DNA of 64,000 nt from Leptodactylus fallax. Its lineage: Eukaryota > Chordata > Amphibia > Anura > Leptodactylidae. Shown in pieces: positions 12,501 to 24,433 of the stretch (position 1 is its first letter; each line of letters starts with the position of its first letter). Made by a program: the position numbers and the translations under genes. Under the pieces are notes generated by a model that ran no database searches, was not told where the DNA came from, and saw nothing but the letters and a program-made list of their open reading frames with translations. The stretch lies in assembly GCA_947044405.1 (NCBI GenBank), contig CAMRHE010001088.1, positions 164,213 to 228,212 of the forward strand, read 5' to 3'.

Positions 12501-15464
12501 TTATATACAGAGGTGCCCTCCTCTCCCCATTATATTATATACAGAGGCGCCCTCCTCTCCCCATTATATTATATACAGAGGCGCCCTCCTCTCCCCATTA
12601 TATTATATACAGAGGTGCCTTCCTTTCCCCAGGTCCTTACATTATATTATATACAGAGGTACCCTCCTCTCCCCATTATATTATATACAGAGGCGCCCTC
12701 CTCTCCCCATTATATTATATACAGAGGCGCCCTCCTCTCCCCATTATATTATATACAGAGGTGCCCTCCTCTCCCCATTATATTATATACAGAGGCGTCC
12801 TCCTCTCCCCATTATATTATATACAGAGGCGCCCTCCTCTCCCCATTATATTATATACAGAGGTGTCCTCCTCTCCCCATTATATTATATACAGAGGCGC
12901 CCTCCTCTCCCCATTATATTATATACAGAGGTACCCTCCTCTCCCCATTATATTATATACAGAGGTGTCCTCCTCTCCCCATTATATTATATACAGAGGT
13001 ACCCTCCTCTCCCCATTATATTATATACAGAGGCGCCCCTCCTCTCCCCATTATATTATATACAGAGGCGCCCTCCTCTCCCCATTATATTATATACAGA
13101 GGCGCCCTCCTCTCCCCATTATATTATATACAGAGGTACCCTCCTCTCCCCATTATATTATATACAGAGGTGTCCTCCTCTCCCCATTATATTATATACA
13201 GAGGTACCCTCCTCTCCCCATTATATTATATACAGAGGCGCCCTCCTCTCCCCATTATATTATATACAGAGGCGCCCTCCTCCTCCCCATTATATTATAT
13301 ACAGAGGCGTCCTCCCTCTCCCCATTATATTATATACAGAGGTGCCCTCCTCTCCCCATTATATTATATACAGAGGCGCCCTCCTCTCCCCATTATATTA
13401 TATACAGAGGCGCCCTCCTCTCCCCATTATATTATATACAGAGGTGCCCTCCTCTCCCCATTATATTATATACAGAGGCGCCCTCCTCTCCCCATTATAT
13501 TATATACAGAGGCGCCCTCCTCTCCCCATTATATTATATACAGAGGTGCCCTCCTCTCCCCATTATATTATATACAGAGGTGCCCTCCTCTCCCCATTAT
13601 ATTACATACAGAGGCGCCCTCCTCTCCCCATTATATTATATACAGAGGTGTCCTCCTCTCCCCATTATATTATATACAGAGGCGCCCTCCTCTCCCCATT
13701 ATATTATATACAGAGGCGCCCTCCTCTCCCCATTATATTATATACAGAGGCGCCCTCCTCTCCCCATTATATTATATACAGAGGCGTCCTCCTCTCCCCA
13801 TTATATTATATACAGAGGTGTCCTCCTCTCCCCATTATATTATATACAGAGGCGCCCTCCTCTCCCCATTATATTATATACAGAGTGGCCTCCTCTCCCC
13901 ATTATATTATATACAGATGTGCCCTCCTCTCCCCATTATATTATATACAGAGGCACCCTCCACTTCCCATTATATTATATACAGAGGCACCCTCCCTCTC
14001 CCCATTATATTATATACAGAGGTGCCTTCCTCTCCCCATTATATTATATACAGAGGTGCCTTCCTCTCCCCATTATATTATATACAGAGGCACCCTCCTC
14101 TCCCCATTATATTATATACAGAGGCGCCCTCCTCTCCCCATTATATTATATACAGAGGCGCCCTCCTCTCCCCATTATATTACATACAGAGGCGCCCTCC
14201 TCTTCCCATTATATTATATACAGAGGTGTCCTCCTCTCCCCATTATATTATATACAGAGGCGCCCTCCTCTCCCCATTATATTATATACAGAGGTGCCCT
14301 CCTCTCCCCATTATATTATATACAGAGGTGTCCTCCTCTCCCCATTATATTATATACAGAGGCGCCCTCCTCTCCCCATTATATTATATACAGAGGTGCC
14401 CTCCTCTCCCCATTATATTATATACAGAGGCGCCCTCCTCTCCCCATTATATTATATACAGAGGTGTCCTCCTCTCCCCATTATATTATATACAGAGGTG
14501 TCCTCCTCTCCCCATTATATTATATACAGAGGCACCCTCCTCTCCCCATTATATTATATACAGAGGTGTCCTCCTCTCCCCATTATATTATATACAGAGG
14601 CGCCCTCCTCTCCCCATTATATTATATACAGAGGCGCCCTCCTCTCCCCATTATATTATATACAGAGGCGCCCTCCTCTCCCCATTATATTATATACAGA
14701 GGTGCCCTCCTCTCCCCATTATATTATATACAGAGGCGTCCTCCTCTCCCCATTATATTATATACAGAGGCGCCTTCCTCTCCCCATTATATTATATACA
14801 GAGGTGTCCTCCTCTCCCCATTATATTATATACAGAGGTGTCCTCCTCTCCCCATTATATTATATACAGAGGTGTCCTCCTCTCCCCATTATATTATATA
14901 CAGAGGCACCCTCCTCTCCCCATTATATTATATACAGAGGTGCCCTCCTCTCCCCATTATATTATATACAGAGGCATCCTCCTCTCCCCATTATATTATA
15001 TACAGAGGCATCCTCCTCTCCCCATTATATTATATACAGAGGCATCCTCCCTCTCCCCATTATATTATATACAGAGGCGCCCTCCTCTCCCCATTATATT
15101 ATATACAGAGGCGCCCTCCTCTCCCCATTATATTATATACAGAGGTGCCCTCCTCTCCCCATTATATTATATACAGAGGCGTCCTCCTCTCCCCATTATA
15201 TTATATACAGAGGCGCCTTCCTCTCCCCATTATATTATATACAGAGGTGTCCTCCTCTCCCCATTATATTATATACAGAGGTGTCCTCCTCTCCCCATTA
15301 TATTATATACAGAGGCGTCCTCCTCTCCCCATTATATTATATACAGAGGCGCCCTCCTCTCCCCATTATATTATATACAGAGGCATCCTCCTCTCCCCAT
15401 TATATTATATACAGAGGCATCCTCCTCTCCCCATTATATTATATACAGAGGCATCCTCCTCTCA
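6553..15464. repeat. 34-bp tandem array (about 262 units)
   Basis: An 8.9-kb array of a 34-bp unit with the words CCCCATTATATTATATACAG and CCTCCTCT joined by GAGG plus a variable triplet. Nearly all variation is in that triplet, which reads Y-R-Y (CGC, TGC, CAC, TAC, CGT, TGT, CAT). Rare marker units are longer, with CCTTCCTTTCCCCAGG and TCCTTACATTATATT, at about 8001, 8691, 9756, 10821, 11511 and 12612. A few units gain or lose 1-2 bp in the C/T-rich part. The plus strand is strongly pyrimidine-rich in half of each unit. No stop trinucleotide exists on the plus strand of the unit, and 34 is not a multiple of three, so all three plus frames stay open for about 9 kb. Confidence 0.98.
7741..12640. 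repeat. 2.82-kb higher-order duplication inside the 34-bp array
   Basis: The variant order from about 7741 to 8750 is repeated at a fixed offset of 2820 bp (10561-11570), including both long marker units (8001 to 10821, 8691 to 11511). The match continues with small indels to at least about 9200 / 12030: the ACATACAG variant, the CCTTCC units and the AGATGTGCC units recur in the same order. The first clear difference in the second copy is at about 11587, where ACAGAGG has become ACAGGG and then ACAGGGG. Confidence 0.85.
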
Positions 15465-15732
15465 CCGTGTCCGTACATTATACTATGTGAAGGCGCTCCT
15501 TATAATGGACATCACGGAGCACTGCTGAGGTCTGACATGAGGTGGATGATTGGCTGAATCTCCAGGTCTGGTGAATTCTCTGTGATTTGTTGTCTTCTGT
15601 GTTATCTGCAGAGGGGATGGCGGCTCCAGCAGTGACTCCAGCTCAGATATATTGTCTGGCGGAGTCTGAGGTGGTCTGACATCCACTTCAGACCTCATTA
15701 GAGGCTCAGGCTGTAATTCTGTCCCTTATTCT

Positions 15733-15908
15733 TTAAGGTACAGTGTGGAAAAAAAGTATTCAGTCAGCCACCAATTGTACAAGTTCGTTCACACGTAGGA
15801 ATATGCCGTGGATTTCGCAGTTTAGGACTCCTTGCTGATTAGACCCAATACTGTGACCGAATACGACGGAATTTCCCTTCATTTTCTACAGTGTGAACAT
15901 ACCCTTAA
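15733..15908. mobile_element. MITE-like fragment(s) flanked by TTAA
   Basis: TTAA occurs at 15733-15736 and 15905-15908. Inside lie inverted motifs: GTTCACACGTAG at 15787 and CTACAGTGTGAAC ending at 15898 are reverse complements with one gap. The left part contains AAGTATTCAGTCAGCCACC, which I recall from the ends of Tc1/mariner-like elements of fish and frogs. The right end (GTGTGAACATACCCTTAA) resembles common frog TTAA-type MITE ends. It may be two nested fragments and not one element. Confidence 0.4.
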
Positions 15909-16441
15909 AATGCAGCTGTGCTTCTTCATATTGGCCACTGTGTATTAGGAATGGAGAGATGATTATTACATAAGGACATAAAGTGAGAAACTGCAGCACA
16001 GAGACTGGGGGAGGAGCCTCAATAAGTGGGAGGAGCCTGCAGACATATTTGATTATTAATTAGAAGCATCCGTTATGTCAGATCCTCCGGGGTTAATGCT
16101 TCTCCTGATTATTTGGGTTCGTTGAGAGTTTAGACAAGGGGGCCACGGTGTGATCCTCTCCTGTGAGGCTGCGCTCGTCTTATGATGGACGCCTGTCACT
16201 GCCGCAGCCACAGGAAGAGCAAGAATCCTGGGATGATTAGATTTAGCATCTGGGGTGGGGGAGGGGGGAGGTCAGCGACCGCGCACTCCATGGGACAACT
16301 ACACCCCTGGACTAATGCCAGGACCGGACTGTAACGTCAACATGGCAGAGGACGGTCCGGATCAGGTTCAATGATGTCATCCGCACCCCTAGGATATTGT
16401 GCCTGCCGCCATTCATCATATAATATATATCACGATGCGCT

Positions 16442-16533
16442 GTTTCTATGGCAACACATAATCAGGAAATGTATCGCCATGTGGCCTGCAGATCACGTGA
16501 CCCTATATAGGGGTCATTACACGGATGACGTCA
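16442..16533 (+). promoter_or_regulatory. Promoter-like cluster: X-box, E-box, CArG/TATA, CRE
   Basis: Within 92 bp there is GTTTCTATGGCAAC (16442-16455, close to an RFX X-box), CACGTG (16494-16499, a perfect E-box of the USF/MITF type), CCTATATAGG (16502-16511, a perfect CArG box that also reads as a TATA element) and TGACGTCA (16526-16533, a full CRE palindrome). The motifs are seen directly; function is inference. Single matches are expected by chance in 64 kb, so the weight is in their tight grouping. No gene downstream has been identified. Confidence 0.35.
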
Positions 16534-16706
16534 CCTCGTATCTGTGTTACCATTCCAGGTATCACATGACCTACACAGGCAAAGGGTGGGATTTTTTTTT
16601 TTTTTTGACTTTCCGTCTTTCGTATCTAAATCTAATCTGCAGGTGAACATCACTCAGTATCGCCCTAAACATGGAAGCGACGTGACCCCACCAGTTCCAG
16701 CGCCCA

Positions 16707-16720
16707 CCACCAGGAGGCAG
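16707..16720 (+). promoter_or_regulatory. CTCF-like site
   Basis: CCACCAGGAGGCAG matches the published vertebrate CTCF core CCASYAGRKGGCRS at 13 of 14 positions; the mismatch is A where K is expected. It lies about 175 bp downstream of the promoter-like cluster and 430 bp before the 48-bp array. A single motif match is weak evidence of binding. Confidence 0.3.
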
Positions 16721-17138
16721 CAGCGATTTATCCAGGGCTAACAGTGGACTCCCCAAGATGGAGGACACCGCGTGTATCAGGACTCGCTTTACAGCCATCT
16801 GACAGACTTCACCAATGTCAACACCTCTGCTACCTGGCACTGAAGGAGACAATCCATAGGCTGAAAACCAATCCTGACTTTATACTTCTCAGTGCTGAGG
16901 GTTTGTTATAGCATATCAGTGCAGGAGATTTGTGCTGCTGCTGCTCTAATCTTACTGGGGATTGTCTACACAAATACACTGTAACAAACCCTCAGCTGTG
17001 ACATGTATTAGGTCAAAAACAGATTCTGTCCTCTGGATACAAACAAGAAGCTTCTCATTCACTAACAGCAACTGGAGACCAGACAATGGCGAGAAATACA
17101 AATCTACAAGAAGAAGAACATGGGGAAACCAACAGATA

Positions 17139-20100
17139 CCTAGGAGCCCTGACAGTGCCATACACTATGTTTTATAGATATATAGTCCTAGGAGCCCTGA
17201 CAGTGTCATACACTATGTATTATAGATATATAGTCCTAGGAGCCCTGACAGTGTCATACACTATGTATTATAGATATATAGTCCTAGGAGCCCTGACAGT
17301 GTCATACACTATGTATTATAGATATATAGTCCGAGGAGCCCTGACAGTGTCATACACTATGTATTATAGATATATAGTCCTAGGAGCCCTGACAGTGTCA
17401 TACACTATGTATTATAGATATATAGTCCTAGGAGCCCTGACAGTGTCATACACTATGTATTATAGATATATAGTCCTAGGAGTCCTGACAGTGTCATACA
17501 CTATGTATTATAGATATATAGTCCTAGGAGCCCTGACAGTGTCATACACTATGTATTATAGATATATAGTCCTAGTAGCCCTGACAGTGTCATGCACTAT
17601 GTATTATAGATATATAGTCCTAGGAGCCCTGACAGTGTCATACACTATGTATTATAGATATATAGTCCTAGTAGCCCTGACAGTGTCATACACTATGTAT
17701 TATAGATATATAGTCCTAGGAGCCCTGACAGTGTCATACACTATGTATTATAGATATATAGTTCTAGGAGCCCTGACAGTGTCATACACTATGTATTATA
17801 GATATATAGTCCTAGGAATCCTGACAGTGTCATACACTATGTATTATAGATATATAGTCCTAGGAGCCCTGACAGTGTCATACACTATGTTTTATAGATA
17901 GGGTCCTAGGAGTCCTGACAGTGTCATACACTGTGTATTATACATATATAGTCCTAGGACCCTGACAGTGTCATACACTATGTATTATAGATATATAGTC
18001 CTTGGAGCCCTGACAGTGTCATACACTATGTATTATAGATATATAGTCCTAGGAGTCCTGACAGTGTCATACTCTATGTATTATAGATATATAGTCCTAG
18101 GAGCCCTGACAGTGTCATACACTATGTATTATAGATATATAGTCCTTGGAGCCCTGACAGTGTCATACACTATGTATTATAGATATATAGTCCTAGGAGT
18201 CCTGACAGTGTCATACACTATGTATTATAGATATATAGTCCTAGGAGCCCTGACAGTGTCATACACTATGTATTATAGATATATAGTCCTAGGAGCCCTG
18301 ACAGTGCCATACACTATGTTTTATAGATATATAGTCCTAGGAGCCCTGACAGTGCCATACACTATGTTTTATAGATATATAGTCCTAGGAGCCCTGACAG
18401 TGTTATACACTATGTTTTATAGATATATAGTCCTAGGAGCCCTGACAGTGCCATACACTATGTTTTATAGATATATAGTCCTAGGAGTCCTGACAGTGTT
18501 ATACACTATGTATTATAGATATATAGTCCTAGGAGTCCTACCAGTGTCATACACTATGTATTATAGATATATAGTCCTAGGAGTCCTGACAGTGTCATAC
18601 ACTATGTATTATAGATATATAGTACTAGGAACCCTCACAGTGTCATACACTATGTATTATAGATATATAGTCCTAGGAGCCCTGACAGTGTCATACACTA
18701 TGTATTATAGATATATAGTACTAGGAGTCCTGACAGTGTCATACACTATGTATTATAGATATATAGTCCTAGGAGCCCTGACAGTGTCATACACTATGTA
18801 TTATAGATATATAGTCCTAGGAGTTCTGACAGTGTCATACACTATGTATTATAGATATATAGTCCTAGGAGTCCTGACAGAGTCATACACTATGTATTAT
18901 AGATATATAGTCCTAGGAGTCCTGACAGTGTCATACACTATGTATTATAGGTATATAGTCCTAGGAGCCCTGACAGTGTCATACACTATGTATTATAGAT
19001 ATATAGTCCTTGGATCCCTGACAGTGTCATACACTATGTTTTATAGATATAGTCCTAGGAGCCCTGACAGTGTCATACACTATGTTTTATAGATAGGGTC
19101 CTAGGAGTCCTGACAGTGTCATACACTATGTATTATACATATATAGTCCTAGGAGCCCTGACAGTGTCATACACTATGTATTATAGATATATAGTCCTAG
19201 GAGCCCTGACAGTGTCATACACTATGTATTATAGATATATAGTCCTAGGAGTCCTGACAGTGTCATACACTATGTATTATAGATATATAGTCCTAGGAGT
19301 CCTGACAGTGTAATACACTATGTTTTATAGATAGGTTCCTAGGAGCCCTGACAGTGTCATAGACTATGTTTTATAGATATATAGTCCTAGGAGCCCTGAC
19401 AGTGTCATACACTATGTATTATAGATATATAACCCTAGGAGTCCTGACAGTGTCATACACTATGTTTTATAGATATATAGTCCTAGGAGCCCTGACAGTG
19501 TCATACACTATGTATTATAGATATATAACCCTAGGAGTCCTGACAGTGTCATACACTATGTATTATAGATATGTAGTGCTAGGAGCCCTGACAGTGTCAT
19601 ACACTATGTATTATAGACATATAGTACTAGGAGCCCTGACAGTGTCATACACTATGTTTTATAGATATATAGTCCTAGGAGCCCTGACAGTGTCATACAC
19701 TATGTATTATAGATATATAGCCGTAGGAGCCCTTACAGTGTCATACACTATGTATCATAGATATATAGTCCTAGGAGCCCTGACAGTGTCATACACTATG
19801 TTTTATATAGTCCTAGGTACCCTGACAGTGTCATACACTATGTTTTATATAGTCCTAGGAGTCCTGACAGTGTCATACACTATGTTTTATATAGTCCTAG
19901 GTACCCTGACAGTGTCATACACTATGTTTTATATAGTCCTAGGAGTCCTGACAGTGTCATACACTATGTATTATAGATATATAGTCCTAGGAGCCCTGAC
20001 AGTGTCATACACTATGTATTATAGATATATAGTCCTAGGTGCCCTGACAGTGTCATACACTATGTATTATAGATATATAGTCCTAGGAGCCCTGACAGTG

Positions 20101-23100
20101 TCATACACTATGTATTATAGATATATAGTACTAGGAGCCCTGACAGTGTCATACACTATGTATTATAGATATATAGTCCTAGGAGCCCTGACAGTGCCAT
20201 ACACTATGTTTTATAGATATATAGTCCTAGGAGCCCTGACAGTGCCATACACTATGTTTTATAGATATATAGTCCTAGGAGCCCTGACAGTGTTATACAC
20301 TATGTTTTATAGATATATAGTCCTAGGAGCCCTGACAGTGCCATACACTATGTTTTATAGATATATAGTCCTAGGAGTCCTGACAGTGTTATACACTATG
20401 TATTATAGATATATAGTCCTAGGAGTCCTACCAGTGTCATACACTATGTATTATAGATATATAGTCCTAGGAGTCCTGACAGTGTCATACACTATGTATT
20501 ATAGATATATAGTACTAGGAACCCTCACAGTGTCATACACTATGTATTATAGATATATAGTCCTAGGAGCCCTGACAGTGTCATACACTATGTATTATAG
20601 ATATATAGTACTAGGAGTCCTGACAGTGTCATACACTATGTATTATAGATATATGGTCCTAGGAGCCCTGACAGTGTCATACACTATGTATTATAGATAT
20701 ATAGTCCTAGGAGTTCTGACAGTGTCATACACTATGTATTATAGATATATAGTCCTAGGAGTCCTGACAGAGTCATACACTATGTATTATAGATATATAG
20801 TCCTAGGAGTCCTGACAGTGTCATACACTATGTATTATAGGTATATAGTCCTAGGAGCCCTGACAGTGTCATACACTATGTATTATAGATATATAGTCCT
20901 TGGATCCCTGACAGTGTCATACACTATGTTTTATAGATATAGTCCTAGGAGCCCTGACAGTGTCATACACTATGTTTTATAGATAGGGTCCTAGGAGTCC
21001 TGACAGTGTCATACACTATGTATTATACATATATAGTCCTAGGAGCCCTGACAGTGTCATACACTATGTATTATAGATATATAGTCCTAGGAGCCCTGAC
21101 AGTGTCATACACTATGTATTATAGATATATAGTCCTAGGAGTCCTGACAGTGTCATACACTATGTATTATAGATATATAGTCCTAGGAGTCCTGACAGTG
21201 TAATACACTATGTTTTATAGATAGGTTCCTAGGAGCCCTGACAGTGTCATAGACTATGTTTTATAGATATATAGTCCTAGGAGCCCTGACAGTGTCATAC
21301 ACTATGTATTATAGATATATAACCCTAGGAGTCCTGACAGTGTCATACACTATGTTTTATAGATATATAGTCCTAGGAGCCCTGACAGTGTCATACACTA
21401 TGTATTATAGATATATAACCCTAGGAGTCCTGACAGTGTCATACACTATGTATTATAGATATGTAGTGCTAGGAGCCCTGACAGTGTCATACACTATGTA
21501 TTATAGACATATAGTACTAGGAGCCCTGACAGTGTCATACACTATGTTTTATAGATATATAGTCCTAGGAGCCCTGACAGTGTCATACACTATGTATTAT
21601 AGATATATAGCCGTAGGAGCCCTTACAGTGTCATACACTATGTATCATAGATATATAGTCCTAGGAGCCCTGACAGTGTCATACACTATGTTTTATATAG
21701 TCCTAGGTACCCCTGACAGTGTCATACACTATGTTTTATATAGTCCTAGGAGTCCTGACAGTGTCATACACTATGTTTTATATAGTCCTAGGTACCCTGA
21801 CAGTGTCATACACTATGTTTTATATAGTCCTAGGAGTCCTGACAGTGTCATACACTATGTATTATAGATATATAGTCCTAGGAGCCCTGACAGTGTCATA
21901 CACTATGTATTATAGATATATAGTCCTAGGTGCCCTGACAGTGTCATACACTATGTATTATAGATATATAGTCCTAGGAGCCCTGACAGTGCCATACACT
22001 ATGTTTTATAGATATATAGTCCTAGGAGTCCTGACAGTGTCATACACTATGTATTATAGATATATAGTCCCAGGAGTCCTGACAGTGTCATACACTATGT
22101 ATTATAGATATATAGTCCTAGGAGTCCTGACAGTGTCATACACTATGTATTATAGATATATAGTCCTAGGAGTCCTGACAGTGTCATACACTAAGTTTTA
22201 TAGATATAGTCCTAGGAGCCCTGACAGTGTCATACACTATGTTTTATAGATAGGTTCCTAGGAGTCCGGACAGTGTCATACACTATGTATTATACATATA
22301 TAGTCCTAGGAACCCTGACAGTGTCATACACTATGTATTATAGATATATATTCCTAGGAGCCCTGACAGTGTCATACACTATGTATTATAGATAAGTTCC
22401 TAGGAGTCCTGACAGTGTCATACACTATGTATTATACATATATAGTCCTAGGAGCCCTGACAGTGTCATATACTATGTATTATAGATATATAGTACTAGG
22501 AGCCCTGACAGTGTCATACACTATGTTTTATAGATATATAGTCCTAGGAGCCCTGACAGTGTCATACCCTATGTATTATAGATATATAGTCCTAGGAGCC
22601 CTGACAGTGTCATACACTATGTATTATAGATATATAGTACTAGGAGCCCTGACAGTGTCATACACTATGTTTTATAGATATATAGTCCTAGGAGCCCTGA
22701 CAGTGTCATACACTATGTATTATAGATATATAGTCCTAGGAGCCCTGACAGTGTCATACACTATGTATTATAGATATATAGTCCTAGGAGCCCTGACAGT
22801 GTCATACACTATGTTTTATAGATATATAGTCCTAGGAGCCCTGACAGTGTCATACACTATGTATTATAGATATATAGCCCTAGGAGTCCTGACAGTGTCA
22901 TACCCTATGTATTATAGATATATAGTCCTAGGAGCCCTGACAGTGTCATACACTATGTATTATAGATATATAGTACTAGGAGCCCTGACAGTGTCATACA
23001 CTATGTATTATAGATATATAGTCCTAGGAGCCCTGACAGTGTCATACACTATGTATTATAGATATATAGCCGTAGGAGCCCTGACAGTGTCATACACTAT

Positions 23101-23680
23101 GTATTATAGATATATAGTCCTAGGAGTCCTGACAGTGTCATACACTATGTATCATAGATATATAGTCCTAGGAGCCCTGACAGTGTCATACACTATGTAT
23201 TATAGATATATAGTCCTAGGAGTCCTGACAGTGTCATACACTATGTATTATAGATATATAGTCCTAGGAGCCCTGACAGTGTCATGCACTATGTTTTATA
23301 TAGTCCTAGGTACCCTGACAGTGTCATACACTATGTTTTATATAGTCCTAGGAGTCCTGACAGTGTCATACACTATGTATTATAGATATATAGTCCTAGG
23401 AGCCCTGACAGTGTCATACACTATGTATTATAGATATATAGTCCTAGGAGCCCTGACAGTGTCATACACTATGTATTATAGATATAGTCCTAGGAGCCCT
23501 GACAGTGTCATACACTATGTATTATATATATATAGCCCTAGGAGCCCTGACAGTGTCATACACTATGTATTATAGATATATAGTCCTAGGAGCCCTGACA
23601 GTGTCATACACTATGTTTTATATAGTCCTAGGTGCCCTGACAGTGTCATACACTATGTTTTATATAGTCCTAGGAGTCCT
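17139..23680. repeat. 48-bp tandem array (about 136 units)
   Basis: A 6.5-kb array of a 48-bp unit with the words TCCTAGGAGCCCTGACAG, TGTCATACACTATG and TATTATAGATATATAG. Shorter 42-bp units with ATGTTTTATATAG occur in clusters near 19.8, 21.7, 23.3 and 23.6 kb. Variants include GAGTCC for GAGCCC, GCCATAC for GTCATAC, TTTTATAG for TATTATAG, and units with GATAGGGTCC or GATAGGTTCC. Each standard unit contains two perfect palindromes, TCCTAGGA and TGACAGTGTCA. The open frames (for example 17086-17901, 17968-19092, 19366-20982, 22415-23575) translate a 16-codon unit and are not genes. Confidence 0.97.
18241..22000. repeat. 1890-bp tandem duplication within the 48-bp array
   Basis: Sequence from about 18241 reappears at about 20131 with an exact offset of 1890 bp, including the rare ordering of GCCATAC units, GTCCTACCAG, ACCCTCACAG, the GATAGGGTCC unit and the 42-bp units. 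I found one substitution (A at 18765, G at 20655) and one inserted C near 21711, after which the copies continue in register plus one. The second copy departs near 22000. Near-identity over about 1.9 kb implies a recent event or an assembly duplication. Confidence 0.9.
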
Positions 23681-24164
23681 TGACATTGACAATGAAGACA
23701 TCGGTTGCATAGACCTACCCCTACTCAACCCACCTGTGCTGCTGAATACTTACCAATGAACCCCCGACCCAATTCCAAACCCATCATTCCCCATTAAAGA
23801 ACGACACTACTCCAGGGGTTGTATTAATTGGCCACAGCAGCCATTTTATTAACAAATACAAACACATAACCGTTTTTATCAAAGCCCAAATATATATAAA
23901 TAACTATTATATACAAAAATAAAACATCACCCATAACAACCCAACTAACCCTGAGAATAATTCTATGGGGAGGGGGAGATCTGGCCGCCACGCTGATTCC
24001 CCCCAGCCGCAAACCACAGGCTCAGGGGCACCACAAAATACAGATGGCTACTCAACCAAAATGTAACCACTCCCACTAACCCTCCCTGCGTCATGCACTG
24101 CCATGCTGGCCTGCCCTTAGCGCTGGGTGCCGGTACGGCCTCTCTGACACGGTTATACCCTAAG

Positions 24165-24226
24165 TGTGATTCATAACGAACTTGTTCGACCCGAAATGAT
24201 TCTTGAGAGGTTTGCTTATCTCTAGT
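24165..24226 (-). mobile_element. Diverged terminal fragment of an anuran interspersed repeat
   Basis: On the minus strand the piece starts ACTAGAGATAAGCAAACC, close to the ACTAGAGATGAGCGAAC end that I recall as very frequent in neobatrachian frog DNA. Only the terminal 60 bp or so is recognisable, and the assignment is from memory of the motif. Confidence 0.35.
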
Positions 24227-24433
24227 ATTTGCCTCTGTGTACACTGCAGATTTTGGCCCCCTTTCTGTCCTGTTATAAGACGGGCCATGTTACCAGTGAC
24301 TACTTCTCTGCTTGGAGCAGCCAATCACATGGTGTAAGCACTTCAGCCAGTCAGCAGCAGGTGCAGGGACAGATGTGATCCATGTAATCTGTCCGCAGGG
24401 CAGCAGATCTATCCAAACTGTCACAGGAAAAAC

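Larger units (their letters stand above)
15465..17138. other. Spacer between the 34-bp and 48-bp arrays
   Basis: About 1.7 kb of mostly non-tandem DNA. It contains a MITE-like fragment (15733-15908), a promoter-like motif cluster (16442-16533), a T15 run (16592-16606) and a CTCF-like site (16707-16720), listed separately. Open frames of 60-93 codons here show no protein-like features and I do not call them genes. Confidence 0.6.

Noticed and set aside
6328..15557. Three overlapping frames of 2971-3066 codons as giant repetitive proteins
   Set aside because: They translate the 34-bp array, whose unit has no stop on the plus strand in any frame. All three frames give the same super-repeat, and no domain or codon signal exists.
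16371..16852. Frames of 65-93 codons around the T15 run
   Set aside because: They depend on the homopolymer (poly-Phe or poly-Lys stretches) and overlap on both strands.
17086..23759. Hydrophobic-looking repeat proteins in the 48-bp array
   Set aside because: A 16-codon tandem unit with apparent membrane-like residues. It is an artefact of the 48-bp period, repeatedly broken by shorter units.
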